NCBI RefSeq assembly: GCF_000835495.1
Contig: NW_015622547.1
Coordinates: forward strand, 1,240,001-1,304,000
Direction of reading: 5' to 3'
Length of the DNA stretch: 64,000 bases
Origin: Cladophialophora immunda
Taxonomy: Eukaryota; Ascomycota; Eurotiomycetes; Chaetothyriales; Herpotrichiellaceae
The translations under genes were made by a program, and so were the position numbers. Under the pieces are notes generated by a model, which worked only from the letters and a program-made list of their open reading frames with translations, was not told the DNA's origin and ran no database searches. Positions 38,101-48,774 of this stretch are shown piece after piece (within the stretch, counting starts at the first letter, position 1; each line of letters starts with the position of its first letter).

Positions 38101-40819
38101 ATGATAGGCAAGGCCCAATGACCGACTCAATCCCTGCAAGTGAGAAATGACGACCAGCCACAACTACTCCAACAGCGACGTCTGCATTGTCGAGATACGA
38201 TGAGAGCAAAAGCGACCACGCTGCCTCCAGAACCGTCTCCCGGCTGCAGCGTGAGACAGACGCAAAATGTGAGAGTTGTTCATATGTCGTGGAAAGTGGA
38301 AACTCCGTCGTGGTTTTGCGTGGGCTCTTCGATCGGACTGGTGTTATTATCGGAAAAGGAGAGGGCTTGAACTCTTGAAGTTGAGTACGCCAATATTCAA
38401 AATTTCCCACCTTCTCCGACCTCAAGCGACTGTGCTCGTGCGACCGAAAGTCGGAGAATTGTGTCCTGCGAGGAGCATCCTCTTCGGACAAGATGGCATT
38501 CAAATCGTCTAGGATCAAGTCCCAGGACCATCCATCGTATAAAGCGTGATGGATCCAAACCAGGACATCTCTCTCATCAGTCGTTTCTGAGCTTGCCAGC
38601 TGCAGGGGATGCAGAAGACTTAACTCGGGATCATATGGGAGGTCCCGCCACACAATCTGAGCGAAGGGCATCTCCTGTATCCCAGTCTCGATGAAACCGG
38701 ATCGCAATATCTCATTCTTCATGGAAAGCTTTTCAAATGCCCGACGCAAGTCGCTCAGTGTCAAATCTGGTCCAAGTTTGAGCCAGATTTGGTTGAAATT
38801 CCGGTCCGCCTTCGTGGCTGTTTCGATCAACATCGCCACCTGCATACTACTGCAAGGCAGGATCTTTTCGTATGGCGTTTTGAGGCTTGAGACGCTGAGA
38901 TCTTGCAGCATTTTTGCTCTGATCGCTTGCCATTCGTCCGATGTCTCATATTCTGGCTCAGTTCTTCCATTTTTCGCGTCTTCTGACTTGGCAATAAGGC
39001 TTGAAAGTGTGGCCACATTATCAGCTTCTGAGATCATCGTGGCGTTGACACAACTGTACTGTCGGCGCAGTCGAGACGCGATCTTAATGGCACGGAGGGA
39101 ATCGACGCCCAGCGACCAGAAAGAAGTCAATCTGTCGACTCGGCACCTCAGCTCAGCGTTCAATACTCGGGCTACATCCTCCTCTAACGGGGTCGCAAAG
39201 GAGGTCCCCTGGTTGATTGGCACTCGACATTCTCGATAGTTGCGTTCAAGCGCTTTCCTGTCAATTTTTCCTGAAGGTAGTCGAGGTACGTCGTTGTACA
39301 GGAGCACGATCTCGCCGGGACGCATGTATGGTGGTAGCCATGATTTGCACTGAGCGGAGACGTCAGGAACCGTAACATCATGTTTCGCAGCACAGAAAAG
39401 GACCAGAACATCGTCGATGATGCTTGCAATGGCAAGGTGAACACCATCAGTTTTCGAAGCAATTTCTTCAATTTCTCCTAGTTCAACTCTTTGGCCCCTG
39501 AGCTTGACCTGGCCGGATGTCATGCGTCCCAGGATTTCTAGCTCCCCGTCTGGACGACAAATTGCTCGATCGCCGGTTTTATAGATTGGCCCATAGCCGG
39601 CAAGTTCAACGAAAGCAGCTTGATTTTGTTCTGGCCGATTCAAGTAGCCGTCAGCAAGTTGGCCCGCAACCGCCAGTTCGCCAGACTCGCCAATTGGTGC
39701 GATCTCTAGCGGTTCGCGTTCCTTCAGGACAAATGCAGTCACTGTTGCCAGTGGCCTCCCTATGCTGCGTACAGAAGCATCTGCAGCTAGCTGTGGCGCG
39801 ACAGTACAATGAATGGCCGCCTCCGTGGGACCATACATAGCATACAGCATGCTCGACTGGTCTGCGCTTCCTCCGAATTCGGAAACGACCGAAGCTGTGA
39901 GCATTTCTCCAATTGTCAGCAACGTCTTCAAGCAAGGGGCTGCCTTCCTCGTCCTGAGTAATGTTCCTGCCACCGTCGGGGTGAGCTCCGCAGCGTCTGC
40001 GTCAAGCATTCGGATAGTAGCGGGTAAATCAATAAGCATCTGCTCACGGTCACAGCCAGCTAGTGTCGCTCCCCGGAAAAATGGAAAGAATATCTCAAAT
40101 ATGGAGACATCGAATGTTGGTGAAGCAAATTGTAAAAATCGTTTGAAGCGAGGAATATGCTCGTCGTGCGCAAGTAATGACTGTGACACTGAGAAGTGCG
40201 ATACTACGACGCCCTTTGGAAGTCCTGTAGAACCTGAGGTGTACATGATATACGCCGGGCTGGAGGGGTGGATGCCCGGACGGTGTTGGTGGTCGGTGTC
40301 ATGCGGCTGTGCCGAATTGGACCTTTTTTGGAGGGTTCCCAGGGATACCGTCTTGCATTGGACGTCTGACAGTGCATCCCCAAAGGCAGCCCTGGTGTTG
40401 GTGGTTGCCAGCACAAAGGTGGCCTGAGTATCTTGGAGGATGAATTTCAGTCTTTCTGGGGGCACGTCTTGACTGATGGGGCAGAAGGCAGCGCCAGACT
40501 TCAATACCGCCACCAATGCCACGTAAAACTCTGGAGACTGAGGGATGATGATGGGAATGATGCAGCTTCCACCCTCCCTGAACGACACATACTGCTGGAT
40601 GTCCCGCGACAGGAGGTCCGCCAGGCGATGGAATTCGCGGTATGTCAGAATAACGCGTCCACCATCCCCCAGCAGGAAATCCAGAACGACGTTCTCGGAG
40701 GGTGTCGCTATTAGCTCGTGCAATGATTGAGGCCCGGGCAGTATTTGACGATTCTCGTTGACGATCGAGAGATTGTGGGAGACGTCGACGCCATGGTGGT
40801 CATTGACGGGCGACGGCAT
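26128..40819 (-). CDS. sidC: Ferrichrome/ferricrocin-type siderophore synthetase (NRPS)
   Basis: Two exons, 26339-40819 and 26128-26265, give 4,872 aa from the ATG at 40819. Seen domain order with motif positions: A1 (YTSGSTGLPKG, about 192-206), T1 (GVDSL, 573), C1 (HHALYDG, 755-766), A2 (FTSGSTGVPKG, 1225-1240), T2 (GLDSI, 1633), C2 (HHGLYDA, 1825). Then T3 (GFDSI, 2175), C3 (VHALYDA, 2380), A3 (YTSGTTGTPKG, 2835-2850), T4 (GLDSI, 3250), C4 (FHGLYDG, 3463), T5 (GLDSI, 3812), C5 (PHALYDA, 4013), T6 (GLDSV, 4378) and C6 (HHALYDA, 4558). All six T serines and the second His of each C motif are present. There is no thioesterase, as in the SidC/NPS2/Sib1 family, where the last C domain cyclises. 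Inferred product: a ferrichrome-class hexapeptide. The 45-residue acidic last exon (EDGYLDMGVF) replaces an out-of-frame tail. Divergent from sidA. Confidence 0.92.
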
Positions 40820-41461
40820 GTTGGTGATTGCCGATGGTGATGAAGAGGTTTAAGATTATGAGAGTCTCTCTAGGAGACCAGTATCGAAAAGTAAAATAGA
40901 AGAGAAATAGAAAGGGAGCGAGGGAGCGTCGTGGAATACTTGTCACAGCATCCGATGACACCTCCCAACGAGGTGTTGGTTGTACGTCGTTGGTGTTTGA
41001 CGGCCGACGTCATGGGAGTGAAACGACGTTTGCAGAACTCCTGCTCCGGCGTCTAGGATTCTCGTTGTGTCCTTCCTTGTTCTCTAGACGATGGATCTCT
41101 TGTGGTGTAGCACTGCTCAGCATAGACCACAAAGGAGTGACCAGTAGTCGACAAGTGCCCCTCCTAGCCCACTGACTTGCATCCTACCACCGACTACACA
41201 AACCGCCAGCCAAGCTGCCCCTGCAGGCTATCACCGTTAGTCGAATGCTCCGTCCAGTGGGCAGGCTGGTCCGCTTGGAGTCACAAGGAGGAAGAAAAAA
41301 AAAATTAGTTTCATGCTCGAAGCCTCGTCTGATGGATGCCGCGGTCGCTTTGAGAGGGACAGCGGGGCATTTTGTCCACAGCGCCCACAACGGCGACTCC
41401 TCCCACCACGCCACAGCCTGCGACCATCCACTGCCATGGCCGACATGAAGCCGTGACCAAA

Positions 41462-41476
41462 GATTATCAGATAATC
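41462..41476. promoter_or_regulatory. Palindromic GATA site 1 (SreA-type)
   Basis: The 15-bp perfect palindrome GATTATCAGATAATC contains ATCAGATAA, which fits the ATCWGATAA consensus known for the iron-sensing GATA repressors SreA/Sre1/Urbs1. It lies 643 bp from the NRPS start and 412 bp from the sidA start. Binding is inferred. Confidence 0.85.
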
Positions 41477-41481
41477 TGCCC

Positions 41482-41496
41482 GATTATCAGATAATT
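41482..41496. promoter_or_regulatory. Palindromic GATA site 2 (SreA-type)
   Basis: GATTATCAGATAATT differs from site 1 only in its last base and again carries ATCAGATAA. The copy-to-copy spacing is exactly 20 bp, near two helical turns, so both sites face the same side of the DNA. Confidence 0.85.
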
Positions 41497-41887
41497 CTCG
41501 CTCCGCAATCGGCTCGGATGGGGAAGTCGCTGTCCTTCGCGGTGAAGAGACATGGCGTGACGTATCCATCGACCAGGGTGCCACCAGGGCTTCGATGCAT
41601 GTGTGTTGCAGTGCCCGCGAGATCTTCCCATCTAATCTCTTGTCCGTGTCATGACTAGACAGAAAGTTTGTGCTGGGACACACAGCTGGCACCACCACCA
41701 GAGCAGTTATTACCGGCTGATCCCGCGTCGATGGTGGCCATCAGGGCAAGCCTCCCTTTCGTTACTCAACTGTGTCCACCGCACATGATATATTCCTGGC
41801 TTCATATGTGATTGCTGCCTCTCTCGACAAAATTTGCTGCAGAACCTGGTCGCCTTCTTACTGTCCACGTTGTTTGATTCTCTCCTC

Positions 41888-43393
41888 ATGGCTCCGGGGG
41901 TTTTGTCTACCACAAATGGGCACGAGCATCCATCAGGCTCAGCAAGCTCCGCGAACGGCATCAATGGCTGGGCCGCTGAATCTTTAACCAACGGTCAGCG
42001 AACCCACGCCGCTGCTCCTGTTCTCTATTCTGCAAATCCAGGGGAGGTTCACGACCTTGTATGCGTGGGCTTTGGGCCGGCCTCTCTCGCAATTGCAGTG
42101 GCTCTTCAAGACTCGTTGCGCGCTCAAAGGGAAACCAACCCTCAAGTTGCCGCTCCCACAGTACGCTTCCTGGAAAGACAGCAGGCCTTCAAATGGCATG
42201 CCGGGATGCTGCTGCCCGGCGCAAAGATGCAGATTTCCTTCATCAAGGATCTTGCCACCCTCCGAGATCCCACAAGCCATTTCACCTTTCTAAATTACCT
42301 GAAAGAGCACGAGCGACTGGTGCAGTTTTCGAATCTGGGCACCTTCTTGCCGTCTCGGCTGGAGTTCGACGACTATCTGCAATGGGCAGCACGCCACTTT
42401 GAACATGTTGTCGAGTATGGCCAAGAGGTTGACTCGATACACCCACGGAGACTGGCTGGGGCGGACAAGTATGACTGCTTTGAAGTTGTGTCACGAAGCC
42501 TCGCCACCGGCAGGACTGTGACTCTCCTGAGCCGAAACGTCGTGATAGCGGTAGGCGGTCGACCCGCGAGGCCGACACTATTTCCGACCTACCATGACCG
42601 TATTCTGCACTCCTCTGAATACAACACGAGAATCAGCCGCGTGCTGCCAGACAGGGACCAAAATTACATCATTGCTGTCGTGGGCGGCGGCCAAAGTGCG
42701 GCCGAGGTCTTCAACGATCTCCATCACCGTTATCCCAACGCCCGCACCAGGCTCATCATTCGAGACTCTGCCCTAAGGCCAAGTGATGATTCGCCATTTG
42801 TCAATGAAGTCTTCGATCCAGAAGCAGTCGATGCTTTCTTCGACCAACCAGAAGATATACGTGCCAAAAATGTCAAAAAGAACAAGGCCACAAACTACAG
42901 TGTTGTGCGGCTCGAACTGTTGGAGAAACTTTACGACGATCTTTATATCCAAGGCATCAAGCAACCAGACAAGCGTCTGTGGCAGCATCAGATTCTGCCG
43001 CTGAGGGATATCTCTGCAGTGGTCGACAATGGACCGAACGAACGAGTCGATTTGACGTTGACCGACCTAAACCCGTCGAGCACAAACGGCGAAGAAAGAT
43101 TGTCGGTCGATGCAGTCGTGTTGGCCACCGGCTATCGGCGAGATGCGCATGTCGATATGCTCAAAGCTTGTCAGGGCATCAACTCGACTTCGGATGGCCA
43201 CTGGCAACCTGGACGTGATTACGGTTTGAAACTAGATCGTGAGTCTGTGAAGGATGGCGTCGGAATCTGGCTGCAGGGATGCAATGAGGCCACTCACGGC
43301 TTGTCTGATAGCTTGCTGTCCATTCTGTCCACTCGAAGCGGAGAGTTGGTGGATTCTATCTTCGGAACAAGCTCGAAACCCAAGGGTCACTGA
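41888..43393 (+). CDS. sidA: L-ornithine N5-monooxygenase
   Basis: Intronless, 501 aa from the ATG at 41888; the frame continues 18 codons upstream without ATG. Seen: FAD-binding motif VGFGPASLAIAVAL (Gly cluster at 61-65), and the substrate-side block FKWHAGMLLPGAKMQISFIK followed by DLATLRDPTSHFTFLNYL. The NADPH-binding motif VVGGGQSAAEVF is at 264-275, and the conserved VVLATGYRRDAHVD follows (LATGY at 412-416). The C-terminus includes ATHGLSDSLLSILSTR, as in the whole family. Length and motif order match SidA/Sid1. Reaction (known): NADPH- and O2-dependent N5-hydroxylation of L-ornithine, the committed step of hydroxamate siderophore synthesis. It is divergent from the NRPS with a shared promoter carrying two SreA-type sites, so iron repression is inferred. 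Confidence 0.97.
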   Translation: MAPGVLSTTNGHEHPSGSASSANGINGWAAESLTNGQRTHAAAPVLYSANPGEVHDLVCVGFGPASLAIAVALQDSLRAQRETNPQVAAPTVRFLERQQAFKWHAGMLLPGAKMQISFIKDLATLRDPTSHFTFLNYLKEHERLVQFSNLGTFLPSRLEFDDYLQWAARHFEHVVEYGQEVDSIHPRRLAGADKYDCFEVVSRSLATGRTVTLLSRNVVIAVGGRPARPTLFPTYHDRILHSSEYNTRISRVLPDRDQNYIIAVVGGGQSAAEVFNDLHHRYPNARTRLIIRDSALRPSDDSPFVNEVFDPEAVDAFFDQPEDIRAKNVKKNKATNYSVVRLELLEKLYDDLYIQGIKQPDKRLWQHQILPLRDISAVVDNGPNERVDLTLTDLNPSSTNGEERLSVDAVVLATGYRRDAHVDMLKACQGINSTSDGHWQPGRDYGLKLDRESVKDGVGIWLQGCNEATHGLSDSLLSILSTRSGELVDSIFGTSSKPKGH

Positions 43394-44282
43394 CGAAGGA
43401 CTGGTTTGGATAAGATCGACGACGGTGTAACTCCCTTTGCATGGCGAGCAAGAGAGACGTCCGAAATATTTTATCTCGGCAGCACTGAAGATGTGTTGAC
43501 CATAGATGGTGGGTGGTCATGACTGTGGATATTTGTTATTAGTTGTAGACTGGCGAACTCCCCTTGAACCGAGCTTGTACCTCCCCAAATCAATTGGGCT
43601 CCTATTGGCGGTCTTCCTGGTGTTTCAAGGCAGACACTTCTCAGCATATTGCAGTCCCGGGGCAGCCGATGCCCTTGTCTTCTGTTGTGGAGAGTCCAAT
43701 GGAGGCTGTCGACGACTTTGGGGGAGGTCGAAGCGCAGGAAAATCATAGGATGGAGGGGCGCCACCTCCGCAAAGAGGTTACAGGTCGGAGGCGCAGATG
43801 CCTGGTGTAAGCGGCTTGGAGACGAGGGGATATCCATCCTCGTTGGCCAGTCTGGTCCAAGTCCAGAGTCAGCCAACTGCCGTCCGGAGAAAGGGCGCAG
43901 GGGACTGGCTGGGTGGCGGAACGGTCTAGAGACAGCATCTTGTCCTCAAATCCAACTGCGACCTTTGACACAAGGGATTGTTGGAGGGACGAGAAACGGC
44001 CGTAGGGTCAGTTAGAACATGAGCTGTGACGAGCAAGAGGACCAACTGCTCCTAAATTTTCTGATCTCGGAACCTCATCTTGAACCTCGGCATGCGATCC
44101 AGTGGCCAGTGGCTGATGATCATTGCCGGCGACCCAGTCACGGCTCAGCAATAATCAATTTGACCCTCGCACTCTTCTAACTTTCGCAGCTGTCACGTCC
44201 ACCCTTGTTGGATTCGAACCATTCTTCAAACCCTCTGTTGCGCATGGACAAGCATTTGCCCACTGTTGTCGACTGAGTGGAC
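43394..44282. other. Intergenic region sidA-PEX6
   Basis: 889 bp containing the sidA 3' region and the PEX6 promoter. A 170-codon frame at 43506-44015 shows no domain and does not start with ATG; I treat it as noise. Confidence 0.5.
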
Positions 44283-47200
44283 ATGGACAGCCTCGAACAC
44301 GAACTCGAGCACCCAAAGAAGCGTCGGCGGCGTGAAATTGAACGGAAACCGCTCGCCGCTCGACTGGCATTTGACGACACAGTCAAGACCGATGCTGCAT
44401 TGATATCTCAGGGCCTCTGGTCGAAACTGACGGGTGACCCCAATGGTACGCCGGTTCACTTCGAGTCCAACCCGTCTGATGCGCCTGACATGCTGACAAG
44501 GTTCTGCAGATGCACGTTGTCGGACATCCAACCTGTTCATAGCCCTCACGCCTTCGTCCCCTCTCCATACTGAGCTGCAGGATTCCACATGGACTATTCT
44601 CCCTGTACAAATCCACGAGCCCCAGTCTCCTGCAGACGGCCTGTCACAGTCCGATGCTATAAAGCTTTCGCCAAATTCCTCTGCTTGTCAATCAATCCTC
44701 AAGACTTACGCGGCCATCGATCGAGATCGTCATCCCGGCCATGTTCCCAAGTCAATCGAGATTCGGGCGATCGCCACGAAACCTCTGACCCTAGAAACCA
44801 TCTATGTTTCCGTCGAGAAGGGTATGCTTGAAAAGATCGATGATATACAGGCCAAGTTCGGTGGTGGCTTTCAGTATGGCAGACATTTGAAGGTTGAGAG
44901 AAAACCCTCTACACCCAACGGCGTATTGCAGAATGTGCCTCCTATTACCGGTCGACTGGCCTCGCTTGTCCGAGAGGCGCTTTCTCAATTACCCGTGGTT
45001 CACTCAGGGGATGTCTTTCCTTTACCACTCCCAGCACACCCAATCACCCACGTTCGACCGCCTCCTGCCATCGTCGTGGAGTGCGAGCCAGTGTCGCAAG
45101 GAAAGGTCTCGGCAAAGACTAAGATTGTTCTGATACAGACAGGATCGTCACAAGAGAAAGCCCTTTCGAAATTGGCGCCTGTCCAACCAATAATTGAAGA
45201 GTCTCTCGAAGACACTGCAGAGGACACGTCGAATGACCAGTTCTATTCAGCAGCCGAGGATAGGCAGACGGAGACTGGCTCAGATGACGATGACATGTCG
45301 GACGAGTCAGGCACCGATTCGCCTCATGAAGAAAGTGATGAGGATTCGGACTCCATGGATGATATGATTTCCCTCAGCGCACCTGGGCTACCGCCCCAGC
45401 AGGCCGGGACGCTGTCAGCCATGACTGCGGCAACTCCAAGGCCTGGCGGGAAAAGGGCCACAGGAACGCACACCCCGGGCTCGCTCTATTCAAGCTTCAC
45501 ATCTGTAACGGCAAGGGGTGGCAGTCGCCCTGGGAAAGTGTTCAGAACTGAAGCCCTCCTCCGCAAGGTCCCAATTGAGTTGATGCATCCTCAGCCCAGT
45601 CTAGAGGATGATGAGGAGTCATTCGTCTTCATTGACACTAGCACGCTTGCCAAGATTGGATGTTTTTCTGGCGACTGGGTTCGAATAGAGGTCGCCAGAA
45701 ATGTGAGCTCTCAAGGATTCCCGCATTCAGCTCTGAGAAGCCTCGGCGGATTTGCAGAAGAAGAATCTGACTGGAGAACGGTCAAGGTGTTTGGCCTTTC
45801 GGGCCTGGCAAACCTGCAGCCACGTTACGCTGTTGACAAGACTGGTAACCGAAGGTCGAGTTTCTCGCAGAGAGACTTACTGTTACCATTTTCACCGGTC
45901 GTCTATCTCTCCCCCATCCTTTTGGCCAATCTATCAAATGCCCAATACGTCAAACTTGGGGCTTTGCCCACCACTCCTCGGCATGATCTCAAATCCAACC
46001 ATCCACCACGGTCCAGTACGTTCAAGTCCCCGCCAATAGCAAAGGAGGTTGTCCTTTCGAAGCTCGCAGATCCAACGACGACCAACCCTGCCTTCCAGCC
46101 AACTTTATTCTCATCCCTCCAGTATCACCTTCAGAGCAAAAAGCGCATCTTGAAGAAAGGTGATCTCATTGCGGTGCCGGTAGACCAGGAACTGGGAAAA
46201 GCCCTCACCTCTCAAGGAGGCCCAGATGAAGCACCGAGTGAAGACGAAACCATAAAGCGACTCAATTCGCCTGAGACCGTGGGTAATTCGCGATTTGCCA
46301 TTGCATGGTTTTCGGTGCAACAAATTCACACTGAGCAGCCGGGCAATCAAAGTGAGGAGGACCAAAGCACTTGGGGCGGCGTTGTGACACTCGACAGTCT
46401 ACAAACTAGAGCCTCGCAAAGTGGCACAACCATCCAGTCGGTCTCACACTCGATAGAAACCTGGAGTCGTTATTGGTTTGGCATCAATAAACTTCCGCAG
46501 CAGAACATACACCGGATGGATCATGTCCCTACAGCAACAGATATACCGCCCCTTGACAAACTTCCGTTAGAGCGACGTCTGTCGGGGTTGATTTCCGCTG
46601 CGGTGAGCAACCGTGCTGTCAGTCTAGGGCTTCCGCCCCTCGTCATATTGCTATACTCCACTCAACGACAGATCGGCAAATCGTACATCGCGAGATCCGC
46701 CTGCTCAGCCATCGGTGTGCACGTCTTTCCCATATCTGCTCACGATCTCCTCTCGGAGAATGCGTCAACCACAGGAGGTGGTGATACAAAGACAGAAGCA
46801 TTATTACGCACCAGAGCTGAACGGGCGCTCTCGGGAGGCGCTCAACAAACAGCCTTGCTCATCCAGCACATCGATGCTTTGACTGCTGATAGAATGGTGC
46901 CTGTGTTACAGGAGATTATTTCCGAGTCTCGTGTTCTGATTGCTACAACCTCCAAAATTGACGACATACCTGCAGGGATCCGCAGCCTATTCTCTCACGA
47001 GCTGGAGGTAACAGCGCCAGATGAAAATGCCAGAGAACTCATCCTTCGCAACGCATGCGTTTCTATCTCGACACCACTGTCGACCACTGTGAATCTGAAA
47101 TCAATAGCTCTTCAGACCGCTGCGCTGGTGGCTGGTGATCTTCTCGACGTGGTGAATCGAGCTTCACTTGCACGGTCAACTCGCCTGTTGTCTCTTGCAG

Positions 47201-48774
47201 AGTCTCAGAGTTGTAATGTCTCCGATATCTTCATCTCTGGAGGCCAGACAGCCACGCACCTACTCCCTAGCGACTTCACTCGCGCAATCGCCGCCGCACG
47301 ATCCAGCTTCTCGGATGCCATCGGTGCTCCCAAGATTCCGACCGTCACGTGGCAAGATGTCGGTGGTCTCTCGTCGCAAAAAGACGCCATCATGGAAACC
47401 ATTTCTTTGCCCCTCACTCATCCCGAACTTTTCGCCAATGGCATCCGAAAGCGATCGGGCATCTTGTTTTACGGGCCTCCAGGAACCGGAAAGACCTTGC
47501 TGGCAAAGGCAATTGCTACGGAGTTTAGTCTCAACTTCTTCAGCGTCAAAGGCCCAGAGTTGCTCAATATGTATATTGGTGAATCTGAAGCCAATGTACG
47601 CCGGGTTTTCCAACGTGCTAGAGACGCTCGCCCTTGTGTTGTCTTCTTCGATGAGTTGGACTCGGTTGCACCAAAACGTGGAAACCAGGGCGACAGTGGC
47701 GGTGTTATGGATCGGATCGTGTCCCAACTCCTCGCCGAGCTCGATGGAATGTCAAGCGGAGGTGGAGGGGGTGATGACGGGGACTCCAAATCGACGTCAA
47801 ACGGCGGCGGTGTTTTCGTTATCGGTGCAACGAACAGACCAGACCTCCTCGACCCAGCGCTTCTCCGACCCGGTCGGTTCGACAAGATGCTCTATCTAGG
47901 TGTCGCCGACACGCACGATCAGCAAGTTACGATTCTGAAAGCGTTGACAAGAAACTTCACATTGGCCCCGGATGTCGATTTGATGGGCGTTGCACGTCGG
48001 CTCCCTTTTACCTACACTGGTGCCGATCTGTACGCTTTGTGCAGTGACGCCATGCTCAAGGCGATCACACGGAAAACGCGATCTGTGGATGAGAAGGTGC
48101 AACAGATTAGCAAGGTGCGTGGTGAGGATATCAGCACTGGTTATTTCTTCGATCATTTAGCCACCGAGGAGGACGTGCAAGTTGTGGTGGGTGAAGAAGA
48201 TTTCATGGCGGCCCAGAACGAGTTGGTCGGTAGTGTGAGCAAGAAAGAGCTGGAACATTTTGAGAGGATTCGCAAGCTGTTCGAGGAGCAAGATATCACC
48301 GTTCCGCCCTCCACGAATGGCGAAAGCGGCCGCCCCCCTGCGACTTTACCTTTGCGTCCCACGCCAGCGCCACTGCCGGCGTCCCAGGCAGGATCGCTTC
48401 CGCACGCGAAGGACCAAAATCGAGATTCTCTGCCGCAAGTTAAGGATAAAGGCAAGGGTAAACAGAAGGAAAACAACACGCCGAACTCAAATCACACCCT
48501 GTCCTCGGCTTCTCCGACCCATATCTCAACCTACAACAAAACAGCCGTAGCACGGATTGGCAATCCCGACTCTGGCAACTCTTCAGACGCAGATAACTCG
48601 GACTTTGGATTCAGCATGAGATCGAACCATATGAACGGAAGCGCGATCAACGGCACAGGAACATCCGTGGAGGGCAAGGGCAAGGGGAAACTAAGGGAGT
48701 TGGTTCCGGAAGCATTGGCCGATGGATTTGTGGATGATGTCGAGGGGGATGATGAAGGTCTGTACGACGATTGA
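44283..48774 (+). CDS. PEX6: Peroxisomal biogenesis AAA ATPase Pex6
   Basis: Two exons, 44283-44445 and 44510-48774 (1,475 aa), joined by a 64-nt intron (gtacgc ... tgctgac ... ctgcag). This joins the basic N-terminus MDSLEHELEHPKKRRRREIE in frame to DSTWTILPVQIHEPQ. Seen: long N-domains, an acidic insert near residues 190-220, and a first AAA module with an altered Walker A (STQRQIGKS, about 770). The second, canonical AAA module has GPPGTGKT (1043-1050), MYIGESEANVRRVFQRAR, Walker B VVFFDELDS (D1102, E1103) and GATNRPDLLDPALLRPGRF. The tail is low-complexity, rich in Gly, Lys and Ser. Known: Pex6 with Pex1 extracts ubiquitinated Pex5 from the peroxisomal membrane to recycle the matrix-protein receptor. 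The length is usual for filamentous fungi. It lies 0.9 kb downstream of sidA. Confidence 0.95.

Larger units (their letters stand above)
40820..41887. promoter_or_regulatory. Shared sidC-sidA divergent promoter
   Basis: 1,068 bp between the two start codons. It contains two palindromic GATA elements (listed separately) and an A-tract at 41292-41304. I saw no CCAAT or ATTGG box on reading the whole interval, so a classical HapX/CBC site is not obvious. Confidence 0.75.

Noticed and set aside
41834..41887. Upstream extension of sidA
   Set aside because: The extra 18 codons begin with TTG; the first ATG (41888) gives the usual SidA length.
40820..41887. CCAAT boxes for HapX/CBC in the siderophore promoter
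   Set aside because: I read the interval for CCAAT and ATTGG and found none, so only the GATA arm of iron control is visible.
43506..44015. 170-codon frame between sidA and PEX6
   Set aside because: No ATG start, no domain, Trp/Gly/Cys-rich composition unlike the neighbours.
44210..44220. GGATTCGAACC, resembling a tRNA B box on the minus strand
   Set aside because: The T-stem pairs in only three of five positions and no acceptor or A-box sequence is found at the right distance; it lies in the PEX6 promoter.
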